From Providencia sp. (GTDB lineage: Bacteria; Pseudomonadota; Gammaproteobacteria; Enterobacterales; Enterobacteriaceae): 64,000 nucleotides of DNA. The notes under the pieces are model-generated. The model saw nothing but the letters and a program-made list of their open reading frames with translations. It was not told the DNA's origin and made no database searches. The position numbers and the translations under genes were made by a program. Shown one piece after another: positions 18,620 through 29,061 of the stretch. The stretch spans positions 186,001 to 250,000 of the forward strand of contig NZ_DOEH01000015.1 in NCBI RefSeq assembly GCF_003533305.1, in the 5' to 3' direction. The first letter of the stretch is position 1. Each line of letters starts with the position of its first letter.

Positions 18620-20899
18620 ATGGATGATAAATTAAAACAAAGTGCTCTTGATTTTCATGAGTTTCCTCATCCAGGGAAAATAACTGTAACACCAACTAAA
18701 CCCTTAACGACGCAACGTGACCTCGCATTAGCTTATTCGCCAGGTGTTGCCGTCCCTTGTCTTGAAATCGCAGCCGATCCTTTAAAGGCATATCGCTATA
18801 CTGCAAAAGGAAACTTGGTGGGTGTTGTTTCAAACGGAACGGCAGTGCTGGGTTTAGGCAATATCGGTGCTTTGGCCGGTAAGCCTGTCATGGAAGGAAA
18901 AGGCGTATTATTTAAGAAATTTTCTGGTGTTGATGTCTTTGATATTGAAGTCGATGAAACGGATCCAGACAAGCTTGTTGACATTATAGCCTCGCTTGAA
19001 CCTACTTTTGGCGGTATTAATCTCGAAGATATTAAAGCGCCAGAGTGCTTTTATATTGAACAAAAACTGCGCGAAAGAATGAAAATTCCGGTGTTTCATG
19101 ATGACCAACATGGAACCGCAATTATCTGTACAGCTGCCGTCATTAATGGTTTAAGGATTGTCAAAAAAGAGATTGGTGAGGTAAGGCTGGTGGTATCGGG
19201 TGCCGGTGCCGCATCAATTGCCTGTATGAATTTGTTAGTGGCGTTAGGATTAAAACGTGAAAATATTACGGTGTGCGATTCAAAAGGTGTGATTTATAAA
19301 GGTCGTGATGACCGAATGGATGTGACCAAAGCAGCATATGCGATTGATGATAATGGCCAACGTACTTTAGCGGATGCAATTCCAGACGCTGATATTTTCT
19401 TAGGCTGCTCAGGCCCTCGTGTTTTAACACCTGAAATGGTGAAAACGATGGCTAAAGATCCGCTTATTTTAGCGCTCGCTAATCCTGAACCTGAAATTCT
19501 GCCGCCATTGGCAAAAGAAGTACGCCCAGATGCAATTATCTGTACTGGACGCTCAGATTATCCAAATCAAGTTAATAATGTTCTGTGTTTTCCATTTATC
19601 TTCCGTGGTGCATTGGATGTCGGCGCAACCACTATCAATGAAGAGATGAAATTGGCCTGCGTTTACGCTATCGCAGACCTCGCATTAGCAGAGCAAAGTG
19701 AAGAGGTTGCCTCTGCTTACGGTAATCAAGATTTATTTTTTGGTCCTGAATATATTATTCCTAAGCCATTTGATCCTCGCTTAATTGTGAAAATTGCGCC
19801 TGCGGTGGCAAAAGCAGCGATGGATTCTGGTGTTGCAACCCGTCCAATTCAAGATTTTGATGCCTATATTGAAAAACTCAATCAGTTTGTTTATAAAACA
19901 AATTTATTCATGAAACCTATTTTCTCTTTAGCAAAAACAGCGAAAAAACGCATTGTTTTAGCTGAAGGAGAAGAAGAGCGTGTATTGCATGCGACGCAAG
20001 AGTTAGTCTCACTCGGTTTGGCATTCCCTATCTTAGTAGGGCGTCCAAGTGTTATTGAGATGCGCATTGAAAAATTGGGCTTACATCTTGAGCTCGGTAA
20101 AGACTTTGAAGTCGTCAATAACGAAAATGACCCGCGCTATAAAGAATATTGGCAAGAATATTATCAAATCATGAAACGTCGTGGTGTGTCACAAGAAATG
20201 GCGCGTCGTGCAGTGATAGGTAACCCGACTCTCATCGGTGGCATTATGGTTTTACGTGGTGAAGCTGATGGCATGATCTGTGGTACTGTGGGAAGTTATG
20301 GTGAGCATTACAATGTGGTTAAAGACCTATTCGGCTTCCGAGATGGCGTCCACACGGCTGGTGCCATGAATGCATTACTCTTGCCTACGGGTAATACATT
20401 TATTGCTGACACCTATGTTAATGAAGATCCAACCTCAGCAGAACTTGCTGAAATTACGCTTATGGCCGCAGATACCGTGCGTCGTTTTGGTATTGAACCA
20501 AAAGTTGCATTGCTATCGCGTTCAAGTTTTGGCTCTTCTGATTGCGCGTCGGCTCAAAAAATGCGCGATACATTAGCATTGATTAAATCTCGCGATCCTC
20601 ACCTAGAGATTGACGGTGAAATGCATGCCGATGCGGCATTAATTGAATCAATCAGAAAAGATGTTATGCCAGATAGCCCATTAAAAGGTTCTGCTAACTT
20701 ATTGATTATGCCAAATATGGAAGCTGCTCGTATTAGTTATAACTTATTGCGTGTAACGAGTTCAGATGGTGTGACAGTAGGACCTGTGTTGATGGGAATA
20801 GCAAAACCGGTACATATTTTGACTCCGATTGCGTCTGTACGCCGTATTGTGAATATGGTGGCATTAGCCGTAGTTGAAGCTCAAACTAATCCACTTTAA
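18620..20899 (+). CDS. maeB: NADP-dependent malic enzyme with phosphotransacetylase-like domain
   Basis: Oxidatively decarboxylates malate to pyruvate, producing NADPH. The 759-residue product equals E. coli MaeB in length. Residues 1-420 form the malic enzyme ([10 protein letters not shown], the NAD(P)-binding [13 protein letters not shown], catalytic [15 protein letters not shown]); residues 430-759 form a phosphotransacetylase-like domain ([25 protein letters not shown]), which in MaeB is catalytically inactive but binds acetyl-CoA and regulates the enzyme. Starts at 18614, 18617 and 18620 are all possible; the last gives [16 protein letters not shown] as in E. coli with AAGGA seven bases upstream. 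A strong terminator follows. Confidence 0.96.
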   Translation: MDDKLKQSALDFHEFPHPGKITVTPTKPLTTQRDLALAYSPGVAVPCLEIAADPLKAYRYTAKGNLVGVVSNGTAVLGLGNIGALAGKPVMEGKGVLFKKFSGVDVFDIEVDETDPDKLVDIIASLEPTFGGINLEDIKAPECFYIEQKLRERMKIPVFHDDQHGTAIICTAAVINGLRIVKKEIGEVRLVVSGAGAASIACMNLLVALGLKRENITVCDSKGVIYKGRDDRMDVTKAAYAIDDNGQRTLADAIPDADIFLGCSGPRVLTPEMVKTMAKDPLILALANPEPEILPPLAKEVRPDAIICTGRSDYPNQVNNVLCFPFIFRGALDVGATTINEEMKLACVYAIADLALAEQSEEVASAYGNQDLFFGPEYIIPKPFDPRLIVKIAPAVAKAAMDSGVATRPIQDFDAYIEKLNQFVYKTNLFMKPIFSLAKTAKKRIVLAEGEEERVLHATQELVSLGLAFPILVGRPSVIEMRIEKLGLHLELGKDFEVVNNENDPRYKEYWQEYYQIMKRRGVSQEMARRAVIGNPTLIGGIMVLRGEADGMICGTVGSYGEHYNVVKDLFGFRDGVHTAGAMNALLLPTGNTFIADTYVNEDPTSAELAEITLMAADTVRRFGIEPKVALLSRSSFGSSDCASAQKMRDTLALIKSRDPHLEIDGEMHADAALIESIRKDVMPDSPLKGSANLLIMPNMEAARISYNLLRVTSSDGVTVGPVLMGIAKPVHILTPIASVRRIVNMVALAVVEAQTNPL

Positions 20900-20961
20900 T
20901 TATAAGGCCTTAAATTAATAGGGTTTTATATTTAATAAGCCTGTTAGTTTAATTTAAAAAC

Positions 20962-20997
20962 AAAAGACTTCTATTTTTATAAGTAGAAGTCTTTTTT
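20962..20997 (+). terminator. Rho-independent terminator after maeB
   Basis: Stem AAAGACTTCTA / TAGAAGTCTTT with a ten-base AT loop and a run of six T. Confidence 0.88.
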
Positions 20998-21001
20998 AAT
21001 T

Positions 21002-21020
21002 GTAAATGATTCTCATTATC
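21002..21020 (+). promoter_or_regulatory. Putative Fur box upstream of chaN
   Basis: GTAAATGATTCTCATTATC matches the 19-base Fur consensus at 15 positions by my alignment. It lies 40-60 bases before chaN, the first gene of the heme locus. Confidence 0.75.
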
Positions 21021-21061
21021 TGTATTTTGAGTGGATTAACTACTTAGATATGGAAAATATA

Positions 21062-21928
21062 ATGATATCAGTTGGATTGAAGGGCAGTGCATCGATTCTT
21101 TTTATCGGGCTATTATTTCTGACCGGATGCACTCAAAAAATAGTGCAATCTCCCGTTCAGTTAGATAATAAGCTAACCGCTCAAGGGAAAATTATCGATC
21201 TATCGACAGGAAAAGCAATTACGCCACAACAGCTAGTTCAACAGCTCTCGCAATCTCCTAGAGTGATTGTCGGTGAAAAACATGACAATCAATACCATCA
21301 CCAAATAGAACAATGGCTTTCACAAGAAATGCCCAAAGTAAGACCTCAAGGATCTGTTTTACTTGAAATGCTTACACCTTCACAACAAGCTCAGGTCAAT
21401 AATATTAAAGCTGAAATGCAAGGTAATCTCTATATACGAGATGAAAAATTGCAATCAACACTTAAATGGCAAAATGGTTGGCCATGGGAGCAGTATGGTG
21501 AATTGGTTAAACAGCTATTAAAAACGCCTTACCCATTATTAACTGCCAATCTTGATAAGCAAGAAATAACAGAGGCTTATCATAATTCCCCTGTATTAAC
21601 GGGGGAGCGTTCAACGCAGCCCATCGTTAAGGAAATCATTAGCAAAACAATTGAAAGTTCACATGGTGGCGAATTAACGGCTGAACAAGTAGACAAGATG
21701 GTTGTTATCCAACAATTACGCGATCGTAGAATGGCTGAATCACTCATTAAGGCTCCAACACCTGCACTTTTATTTGTCGGTGGTTATCACGCAACAAGAG
21801 CCATAGGAGTACCGTTACATGTACAAGATCTTGATGAAAATGCTGAATTTAAAGTGTTGATTATCTCTGAGCAAGACAATGAAATTGATCATTTACATGC
21901 AGATTATGTTTGGTACACACCTAAATAA
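21062..21928 (+). CDS. ChaN-family (PhuW/HugW-like) heme-associated lipoprotein
   Basis: A 288-residue lipoprotein of the ChaN family; Campylobacter ChaN binds cofacial heme pairs and homologs occur in heme-uptake operons (PhuW, HugW). The signal peptide ends with the lipobox LTGC, followed by the conserved core VIVGEKHDN, WLSQEM, LLEMLTPSQQ, WPWEQYGELV and FVGGYHATRAIGVP. The first ATG is at 21050 but has no ribosome site; ATG 21062 has GGAAA five bases upstream and is chosen. A Fur box precedes it. It heads the chaN-tonB-peptidase-receptor cluster; a second Fur box before tonB shows the cluster may have two iron-controlled promoters. Confidence 0.83.
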   Translation: MISVGLKGSASILFIGLLFLTGCTQKIVQSPVQLDNKLTAQGKIIDLSTGKAITPQQLVQQLSQSPRVIVGEKHDNQYHHQIEQWLSQEMPKVRPQGSVLLEMLTPSQQAQVNNIKAEMQGNLYIRDEKLQSTLKWQNGWPWEQYGELVKQLLKTPYPLLTANLDKQEITEAYHNSPVLTGERSTQPIVKEIISKTIESSHGGELTAEQVDKMVVIQQLRDRRMAESLIKAPTPALLFVGGYHATRAIGVPLHVQDLDENAEFKVLIISEQDNEIDHLHADYVWYTPK

Positions 21929-22019
21929 TCAATAACGAAATAGTTTCATATCATGAATAATCAATGACTTCTGCGAATGATTTAGTCGAAAATATAAGAA
22001 ATAGTTTTCATTTGCATTT

Positions 22020-22038
22020 GTTATTGATTATCATTCAC
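22020..22038 (+). promoter_or_regulatory. Putative Fur box upstream of tonB
   Basis: GTTATTGATTATCATTCAC matches the 19-base Fur consensus at 14 positions by my alignment, 23 bases before the tonB-like start codon. A degenerate half-site (TTTTCATTTGCATT) lies just upstream. Confidence 0.68.
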
Positions 22039-22061
22039 GTTTTGTGTGATTAAAGATAAAA

Positions 22062-22862
22062 ATGAATACAATGACTTTAGGGCAAGGACAAACATTTAAA
22101 ATGGCAGGTTCAGCCGTTTTAGCTGTTGTTTTACATATTGTAATTATTAGCTTGTTTATTCATAACATGTATGAAGAACAACGAGAACAGCTATTGCCAC
22201 CACCTTCGGTGATCATGGAGCTTTCTATTGATGCGCAAGCTGAGCAATTAACTGAATTAAATATAGGTCAAACTCAAGAATTATCAGTGGCAAGTGAAGC
22301 GCAAGAATCAAAAACAGAAGAGATGGAAATTCCTTCGGTGCTCATCAATGAACAAGCTGAAATTTTAGTGACGAAAACAGACAAGAAAAAGTCACTACCT
22401 GAGCCTAAAAAAGAGCAAACGGAAAATAAGGTTCCAAAAATTAAAAAAATTGAAAGTGATCATTCAAAAGCGAGTGATGCACCAGTTACGAGTGACGCTG
22501 CTGCGTTAAAAAAATCTGAACGCATAGCCGCGCAGATAAATAGCCAATCTCAGTCACAACTGGATGAGAAAAGGCGTTGGGAAGCTTTGGTGCTCGGGCA
22601 GCTTAATAAATTTAAGCGCTACCCCGCAGATGCTCAAAAACGAAATCGAATGGGTAGTCCTGTTGTTAAGTTTGAAGTTGATGCGCAAGGTTATGTTTTA
22701 GCGAGCTCATTAGCGGCAAAATCAGGAACTCAATCCTTGGACAGAGAAGCGCAAAATGTGCTTTCAAGAGCTGAACCATTACCCCAACCACCTGCTGACA
22801 TGTTGATAAATGGACGTGTGATAGTAGAAATGGCAATTGATTTTACGATAAATAATGATTAA
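22062..22862 (+). CDS. TonB-family energy transducer (heme-locus paralogue)
   Basis: A 266-residue protein with an N-terminal membrane anchor (about residues 14-36, AVLAVVLHIVIISLF), a periplasmic linker rich in Glu, Lys and Ser (40-165), and a C-terminal TonB domain (about 170-266) carrying YPADAQKR, VKFEVDAQGYV and LPQPPADM. The linker has far less proline than the classical TonB. It transmits proton-motive energy from ExbB/ExbD (not encoded here) to outer-membrane receptors. Its place between chaN and the heme receptor suggests a dedicated HasB-like role rather than the housekeeping TonB. It ends 16 bases before the peptidase gene. Confidence 0.85.
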   Translation: MNTMTLGQGQTFKMAGSAVLAVVLHIVIISLFIHNMYEEQREQLLPPPSVIMELSIDAQAEQLTELNIGQTQELSVASEAQESKTEEMEIPSVLINEQAEILVTKTDKKKSLPEPKKEQTENKVPKIKKIESDHSKASDAPVTSDAAALKKSERIAAQINSQSQSQLDEKRRWEALVLGQLNKFKRYPADAQKRNRMGSPVVKFEVDAQGYVLASSLAAKSGTQSLDREAQNVLSRAEPLPQPPADMLINGRVIVEMAIDFTINND

Positions 22863-22878
22863 TTAGTTAGGAAAAAAA

Positions 22879-25038
22879 ATGTTCAAACGATTACATTTAT
22901 TGTTAGCATCTCTTGGGGTCACTAAATTTTGTATTATTACACTCTTTGGATTATATGCAGGGAATAGCCTTGCGGAGGATTACATGTCAGCACCTAAGGC
23001 AAAAAAACAACCTTATACAATGACAATGCACAACGATGTACGTGTAGATGATTATTATTGGTTAAGAGATGACGAACGAAAATCACCAGAGATAATTGAT
23101 TATCTAACAGAAGAAAATAACTATACTAAACAAGAGCTTAAACTTGGCGAGTCGCTAAGAAAACAAATTTATGACGAATTGCTTTCTCGTATGAAGCAAG
23201 ATGATGAATCAGTTCCGTATGATTATAATGGTTATACTTACAGAACGCGGGTTGAAGCTGGAAAAAACTATTCAATTTATGAAAGACGCCCGATTGATAG
23301 CAAAGGTGAATGGACTTTGCTTGTCGACGGCAATCAACGGGCAGATGGCCTAGAATATTATCGAATGGGCGCATTAGCCATCTCTCCTGATAATACGATG
23401 ATAGCAATTGCAGAAGATAAACAAGGCCGCAATGAATTTGCTGTTTCTTTCCGTAAAGTTGGTGATAAACAATGGCAAGAAGCAACATTAACAAATACGT
23501 CGGGCAATATTGTTTGGGCTAACGATAACAGCACGTTATTTTATGTAAATAAAGACAAACAAACTTTGCTGCCATACCAAGTTTTCTCGCATCAATTTGG
23601 GACAAAACAAGCACAAGATAAGCTGTTATATGAAGAAAAAGATGATACTTATTATGTGAGTTTATCTAAATCGACTTCTAAAGATTATATTTTAATTGGT
23701 ATCACGAGCACTGAAACGTCCGAATATCGATTGATTGATGCTAATAATCCTAAACAGGAAGCCAAAGTATTCAAAGCTCGCCAAACCGGTGTTGAATATT
23801 ACCCTGATCATTTTGATAATAAATTTTATATTCGTTCTAACCATGAAAACCCATTATTTGGGCTCTACACGAGTGAAAATAATTCTGATGCATGGATGAC
23901 GTTAATTGCGCCTCGTGATGATGTTGATTTAGAAGGTTTTGAACTCTTTAATCAATGGCTTGTATTGGAAGAGCGTGCTAACGGCTTAGTCAATATTCGC
24001 CAAATCAATTGGCAAACAAAAGCTGAAAATTATGTCAGTTTTGATGATCCTGCCTATATGGCATGGGTTTCAAGTAACCCTGAGCCAAATACGAATAAGC
24101 TGCGTTATGGCTATTCTTCAATGACTACACCTTCTTCTATCTATGAAATAGATATGCAGACGCAAGAAAAACAGTTATTAAAACAAGAAGAAGTACCTAA
24201 TTTTGATAAAGCCAATTATCAAAATGAGCGTTTATGGATAACGGCGACGGATGGCGTAAAAGTTCCTGTTTCATTGGTCTATCGTAAAGACATGTTCAAG
24301 GAAGGCAAAAATCCGTTGTTAGTATATGGTTATGGCGCTTATGGCTATGGCCTCGACCCATCATTTAGTTCTTCTCGTTTATCATTACTCGATCGCGGTT
24401 TTGTATACGCGATTGCCCATATTCGCGGTGGCGGTGACTTGGGTAAAAATTGGTATTTACAAGGTAAAACAATCAATAAGATGAATTCATTTACTGATTT
24501 CATCGACGCAACAAAAGCGTTAATAAATCAAGGTTACGGTCAAGCAGGGCATATTTATGCAATGGGTGGTAGTGCGGGAGGCTTGTTGATGGGAGCGGTT
24601 GTTAATATGGCCCCTGAACTGTATGAAGGTGTTGTTGCCGCCGTTCCATTTGTTGATGTGGTGACGACAATGCTTGATCCTTCAATTCCACTGACTACTG
24701 GTGAATATGACGAGTGGGGTAATCCTGAAAATGAAGATGCATATTGGCGCATAAAATCTTATAGCCCTTACGATAATATTAAGGCACAACAGTACCCTCA
24801 TTTACTCATTACTACTGGGTTGCATGACTCCCAAGTACAATATTGGGAACCTGCTAAATGGGTGGCAAAATTACGCGATATGAAACAAGGTAATTCAATA
24901 TTGTTATTAGAGACAAATATGAATGCGGGACATGGCGGAAAATCAGGGAGATTTAACGCGTTAGATGATACCGCTTTGGATTATAGTTTTATCTTGATGT
25001 TAGAAAATAAAGATGTTTATTTTCCTCGTTTAAAGTAA
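22879..25038 (+). CDS. Oligopeptidase B (S9A) with a predicted signal peptide
   Basis: A 719-residue prolyl-oligopeptidase-family serine peptidase of the PtrB type, which cleaves short peptides after Arg or Lys. The N-terminal propeller (about 40-430) is followed by the hydrolase domain with YGAYGYG, HIRGGGDLG, the nucleophile in GGSAGG (Ser565), Asp650 and His685. Unlike the cytoplasmic E. coli PtrB, it has about 33 extra residues forming a classical signal peptide (basic MFKRLH, a hydrophobic core, then NSLAED), implying export to the periplasm. It lies 16 bases after tonB with an AGGA ribosome site, so it belongs to the Fur-controlled heme operon, and may process hemoprotein peptides (inference). 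Confidence 0.88.
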   Translation: MFKRLHLLLASLGVTKFCIITLFGLYAGNSLAEDYMSAPKAKKQPYTMTMHNDVRVDDYYWLRDDERKSPEIIDYLTEENNYTKQELKLGESLRKQIYDELLSRMKQDDESVPYDYNGYTYRTRVEAGKNYSIYERRPIDSKGEWTLLVDGNQRADGLEYYRMGALAISPDNTMIAIAEDKQGRNEFAVSFRKVGDKQWQEATLTNTSGNIVWANDNSTLFYVNKDKQTLLPYQVFSHQFGTKQAQDKLLYEEKDDTYYVSLSKSTSKDYILIGITSTETSEYRLIDANNPKQEAKVFKARQTGVEYYPDHFDNKFYIRSNHENPLFGLYTSENNSDAWMTLIAPRDDVDLEGFELFNQWLVLEERANGLVNIRQINWQTKAENYVSFDDPAYMAWVSSNPEPNTNKLRYGYSSMTTPSSIYEIDMQTQEKQLLKQEEVPNFDKANYQNERLWITATDGVKVPVSLVYRKDMFKEGKNPLLVYGYGAYGYGLDPSFSSSRLSLLDRGFVYAIAHIRGGGDLGKNWYLQGKTINKMNSFTDFIDATKALINQGYGQAGHIYAMGGSAGGLLMGAVVNMAPELYEGVVAAVPFVDVVTTMLDPSIPLTTGEYDEWGNPENEDAYWRIKSYSPYDNIKAQQYPHLLITTGLHDSQVQYWEPAKWVAKLRDMKQGNSILLLETNMNAGHGGKSGRFNALDDTALDYSFILMLENKDVYFPRLK

Positions 25039-25077
25039 TTAAATAATAATTAGCCAAGAGCTAAGATAGTGAAGGGT

Positions 25078-25156
25078 AACGGTAGCAAGTTATAGTGAAT
25101 AAATTATAATTTACTGCCGTTCTCTTATTAGCGGTAGCAAATTTTCCGCTGTGGCA
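25078..25156 (+). other. Tandem hairpins in the spacer before the heme receptor
   Basis: An imperfect long stem pairs AACGGTAGCAAGTTATA (25078-25094) with TATAATTTACTGCCGTT (25105-25121). A copy of the first arm's core, GCGGTAGCAAA (25131-25141), follows, and could instead pair with TTTACTGCCG. AGCGG/CCGCT arms offer a third hairpin. The repeat of CGGTAGCAA makes the folds mutually exclusive, as in attenuators, but no leader peptide or T run is evident. Confidence 0.4.
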
Positions 25157-25198
25157 TGTGAGCACATAAGTAATTCATGTGTTTACAGGAATGGTTTG

Positions 25199-27460
25199 AT
25201 GAATAATAAAATAATATATATGGGGATCAGTTTAATCATAACTGGATACCCTAGCTTTTCTTTTGCTCAAAATACACAGCAACCAACTAAGACAGACGAT
25301 AAAGTGGTGAAATTTAGTCGATTGAAGGTTTCTGGGGCGCAGAAACAAACGGCATTAGTCAAAGCATTAGAAAAACCCGGCGCTTTTAGTGCCGTGGGAA
25401 CTGAAAATAAATTGCAGTCAATGGATAAAATTATCCGCACCATGCCCGGCACCTATACGCAGATGGATGCCAGCCAAGGTGCTGTGAGTGTTAATATTCG
25501 TGGGCTTAGTGGTTTTGGCCGTGTAAATATGATGGTCGATGGGGTAACGCAAAGTTATTACGGTATTTCCCCAAGTAATTATACCCACGGGCAACAACCA
25601 AATAATGAATTTGGTGCATTAATTGACCCCAACTTTATTGTGAAAGTTGAAGTTGAAAAAGGGCAATTAAATGGTAGCAATAGTATTAATGCATTAGCTG
25701 GAAGTGCAAACTTTAGAACAATTGGTATTGATGATGTATTACTTGACCATAATTTATATGGGTTACGTAGTAAAGCGAGTTGGGGCGATAATGGCCTTGG
25801 TTATAATGGCATGGTTGCTGTTGCTGGAAAATCGCAATTAAATTCAGAGGATGGTTATATCGGTGGGTTAATTGCCGTCAGTGGGCACAATATTCCTGGC
25901 AACTATAAAAATGGATCTGGTTATAATAGTGAGGATTTTGCTACTGATTCAACCTATAAGCAAAAGCCTCAATCACAACTCACTAAATTAAAATTTAAAC
26001 CAAATGATAGCCATGAATTAGAATTTAGCGGGCGCTTTTTTCAAAATAAATTAACACGTCGAAAAATTGACAGTGAAGATTATTACCTTAAATACAAATA
26101 TACACCTTTAAATGAACTTATTGATTTCGAGTTATTGGCGAATCATGGAAAAAGTAAACAACAATTTGAAGGTGACTCATTAGGTTGGGCATTGAGGGAA
26201 GGTAAATCAGAAAATACGGCAGATGGCATTAATATGTTTAATACCAGCCGTTTTTCTTATGGCGCTGTAGATTACCAATGGTTAGCAGGTTCAAAACTGA
26301 TGAAAACTAAATATCAGAAAGAAGTTAGCTCGGTTATCGATCAAGATACGTTGATTTATAATCCATTCTCACCAAGTGGAACGCAAGACTTAATAAGTGC
26401 TTATACACAACTTGAGGCTAAATATGATATTTATACGGCGACATTTGATTTAAATTACACCCATTATCGTTTAAATGGCTATAAACCTGCTTGTAATGAA
26501 ACGGAAAAATGTTTCCCGCAAGAAGAAGCAAACTTAAATCTACGAGAAGGTGGATTTAACCCAGGGTTATTATTATCCGCAGAAGTGATCCCTGAATTTC
26601 AACCTTTTGTCAGCTACGCACATTCAATGCGTGCACCAAATTCGCAAGAAGTTTTTTATTCGCAAAATGGTGGACAATCAATGAATCCGTTTTTAAAAGG
26701 GGAAAAGGCACAAACATGGCAAATTGGGTTTAATAGCTTTAGACCAGATTTAGTGGTTGAAGGCGATCAATTTAATTTAAAAGCACTTTGGTTCCATACA
26801 AAAATTAAAGATTATATTACCAGTAAACCTTACTTATTATGTCGCCCAAGGAATGATGCCGAATTTGAATGGTGCTTAATGAATGATGATGTTTGGGATA
26901 AAGAAGGACCTGACATTATACAAAAAAGTTATATTTATACTAATGACCCTCGTGATGTCAATTTACGCGGTTATGAATTACAAGCCAACTATGATGCAGG
27001 TGTTTTTTATTCTACAGTTTCGTATACAAAGGAAACTGGCGATCAACCAAACTCAATAGCGCGGATGGCTGATTTCAGTGCGGGTGATTTTACAGAATTA
27101 CCTGATTATTATCTTACATTAGATACCGGTATCAGGTTACTAGATGAAAAATTAAAATTAGGAACAACGGTTACATGGACGGGTCCATCGAAACGCATTG
27201 GTGTGGAGTCTATCGTAGATAATAATGGTGATGCTTTAAAAGATAAATATGAGAAGCAACCCACAGTAATTGATTTATATACAGATTATGAAATGAATAA
27301 AAACATCAAATTGATGTTCACGGTTAACAATATTACTAATGAAAATTATTCTGATGCATTAAATCGTGCAAACTCGACGGCTATTATGGAAGAGAGAGGC
27401 AAAAATAATGCCACTGCAAGAGGGCGAACTTACATGCTTGGTGGGCAGGTGCGTTTTTAA
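25199..27460 (+). CDS. TonB-dependent heme/hemoprotein receptor (HasR-like)
   Basis: A 753-residue outer-membrane receptor that would import heme or capture it from hemoproteins. A signal peptide (MNNKIIYMGISLIITGYPSF to about residue 23) is followed by the plug domain with KALEKPGAFSAVG, LQSMDKIIRTMPGTYTQMD and NIRGLSGFGRVN, typical of HasR/HemR-type receptors. The barrel has MRAPN and MNPFL, variants of the FRAP and NPDL boxes of heme receptors, and ends in an aromatic residue (GGQVRF). It lacks the extra N-terminal signalling domain of Serratia HasR. The ATG at 25199 follows CAGGA; an upstream in-frame start is unlikely. No HasA hemophore gene is nearby. Confidence 0.88.
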   Translation: MNNKIIYMGISLIITGYPSFSFAQNTQQPTKTDDKVVKFSRLKVSGAQKQTALVKALEKPGAFSAVGTENKLQSMDKIIRTMPGTYTQMDASQGAVSVNIRGLSGFGRVNMMVDGVTQSYYGISPSNYTHGQQPNNEFGALIDPNFIVKVEVEKGQLNGSNSINALAGSANFRTIGIDDVLLDHNLYGLRSKASWGDNGLGYNGMVAVAGKSQLNSEDGYIGGLIAVSGHNIPGNYKNGSGYNSEDFATDSTYKQKPQSQLTKLKFKPNDSHELEFSGRFFQNKLTRRKIDSEDYYLKYKYTPLNELIDFELLANHGKSKQQFEGDSLGWALREGKSENTADGINMFNTSRFSYGAVDYQWLAGSKLMKTKYQKEVSSVIDQDTLIYNPFSPSGTQDLISAYTQLEAKYDIYTATFDLNYTHYRLNGYKPACNETEKCFPQEEANLNLREGGFNPGLLLSAEVIPEFQPFVSYAHSMRAPNSQEVFYSQNGGQSMNPFLKGEKAQTWQIGFNSFRPDLVVEGDQFNLKALWFHTKIKDYITSKPYLLCRPRNDAEFEWCLMNDDVWDKEGPDIIQKSYIYTNDPRDVNLRGYELQANYDAGVFYSTVSYTKETGDQPNSIARMADFSAGDFTELPDYYLTLDTGIRLLDEKLKLGTTVTWTGPSKRIGVESIVDNNGDALKDKYEKQPTVIDLYTDYEMNKNIKLMFTVNNITNENYSDALNRANSTAIMEERGKNNATARGRTYMLGGQVRF

Positions 27461-27475
27461 GCAATAAATAAATTA

Positions 27476-27517
27476 ACCACCACTTATCTGCATAAATTTC
27501 ATTGGATAAGTGGTGGA
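27476..27517. terminator. Hairpin between the convergent receptor and xseA genes
   Basis: Twelve-base arms CCACCACTTATC and GATAAGTGGTGG with a 16-base loop. No long T run on either strand, so termination strength is uncertain, but location between convergent genes fits. Confidence 0.65.
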
Positions 27518-27522
27518 AATGT

Positions 27523-28890
27523 TCATTTGGTTGGTTTTTTTACTTTTAACTTTTGAATGTTGGTAATTTCGCTTTCAACCCAACCATCGTTAAGGCGCGT
27601 TCTTAGTTGTTGGCCTAATTTAACTTGATTAGTTTTTTTCAGTACAGCGCCTTTCGCTGTTTCACTAATACTAAATCCACGAGCAAGCGTAGCCAAAGGG
27701 CTTACCGCTTCCATCTTTGAACATGCAACTGCAAAACGCTGACGGTAACTATTTACAAGTCCGGACATCATATTTTGTAGATGATATTGAGTTTGTTGAA
27801 GTTGTCGTTGCTGTTTTTGCAGTTGTGGACGCATATCAGTCTGCAATAAACGACGTTCATATTTCTCAAATTGAAAGGTGGATTTTTGTAATTGGCGAGT
27901 CATAAATTGAGCTAATTTTTGCTCAAGTAAATTAAGTTGATGATGTTGTCTTGCTAGGCGTAACTGTGGGTGTTGCTGCTGTAATCGGTGTTGCAAGCGA
28001 GCAAAGCGTTGCTGTTGGCCTGCGAGGTAATAATCCATTGCCATTTCAAGATGCTGTTGCTGAGACTGGATTTGGCGTAACATTTCAGTTTGATTTCGGC
28101 TCACTAACTCGGCCGCGGCAGACGGGGTTGGTGCTCTTACGTCAGCAACATAATCTGCTATTGTCACATCAGTTTCATGACCAACAGCACTAATAACAGG
28201 CAGTTTACTTGAAAAAATAGCCCTAGCGACGATTTCTTCATTAAATGCCCAAAGATCTTCTAAAGAACCACCTCCACGACCGACGATCAGCACATCACAC
28301 TCATTACGTAAATTAGCAATTTCTATTGCGCGAGCAATAAGTGCAGGAGCCAATTCACCTTGAACGGGAGTTGGATAAATAATGACGGGTAAAGAAGGGT
28401 CACGACGACGCAGTATGTGTAAAATATCATGTAGCGCCGCACCTGTTGCCGACGTTACGACTCCAACACATTTTGCAGGTGTAGGTAACGGTTTTTTATG
28501 AGCAATATCAAACAGGCCTTGTGCATTCAATGTTTGTTTGAGCAACTCAAAGCGCTGCTGTAATAATCCTTCACCTGCAGGTTGCATACTTTCAATGATG
28601 AGTTGATAGTCACCACGTGGCTCATACAGTGTTACTGTGGCGCGGACAAGCACTTGCTGCCCATTTTGCGGACGAAAGCTGACTCGGGTATTTTGACCGC
28701 GAAACATGGCCGCACGAACCTGTGCTCTGTCATCTTTTAACGTCAAATACCAATGACCGGAGCTTGGTTGTGAAAAATTAGAAATTTCAGCGGTGAGCCA
28801 AATTCTGCCCATTTGGCTGTCTAACAGCTCGCGAACAGACTGATTGAGCTTGCTGACAGAATAAATTGCGTTATTTTGTTGTGTCGACAT
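27523..28890 (-). CDS. xseA: Exodeoxyribonuclease VII large subunit
   Basis: Large subunit of ExoVII, which degrades single-stranded DNA bidirectionally together with multiple XseB subunits. The 455-residue product has an OB-fold (about 10-110: [36 protein letters not shown]), the catalytic core with [30 protein letters not shown] and [28 protein letters not shown] (in part), then a long coiled coil rich in Gln and Leu (270-390). Length matches E. coli (456). It diverges from guaB across a 170-base spacer, as in E. coli. Confidence 0.96.
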   Translation of the reverse strand: MSTQQNNAIYSVSKLNQSVRELLDSQMGRIWLTAEISNFSQPSSGHWYLTLKDDRAQVRAAMFRGQNTRVSFRPQNGQQVLVRATVTLYEPRGDYQLIIESMQPAGEGLLQQRFELLKQTLNAQGLFDIAHKKPLPTPAKCVGVVTSATGAALHDILHILRRRDPSLPVIIYPTPVQGELAPALIARAIEIANLRNECDVLIVGRGGGSLEDLWAFNEEIVARAIFSSKLPVISAVGHETDVTIADYVADVRAPTPSAAAELVSRNQTEMLRQIQSQQQHLEMAMDYYLAGQQQRFARLQHRLQQQHPQLRLARQHHQLNLLEQKLAQFMTRQLQKSTFQFEKYERRLLQTDMRPQLQKQQRQLQQTQYHLQNMMSGLVNSYRQRFAVACSKMEAVSPLATLARGFSISETAKGAVLKKTNQVKLGQQLRTRLNDGWVESEITNIQKLKVKKPTK

Positions 28891-28982
28891 GTGAGCCAGA
28901 TCAAATTTTAAAACAATGACTTAATGAGTAGATACTAACGTAGCTATTGACGTTAGCAAGTTTTTTTTCAAAAAAAGGCTGG

Positions 28983-29008
28983 AAGCAATCGATTACGGTG
29001 TGTATAAT
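28983..29008 (+). promoter_or_regulatory. guaB promoter with overlapping PurR box
   Basis: AAGCAATCGATTACGG (28983-28998) matches the PurR operator consensus ANGCAANCGNTTNCNT at every fixed position but the last. A perfect TATAAT -10 element follows at 29003-29008, so PurR would sit between the -35 and -10 regions. This implies purine repression of guaBA, as in E. coli. Confidence 0.78.
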
Positions 29009-29061
29009 TCAGCGGCAATATTTTATACCTTTCCATAACGCTGCCTGGTGGGATATTGCCT

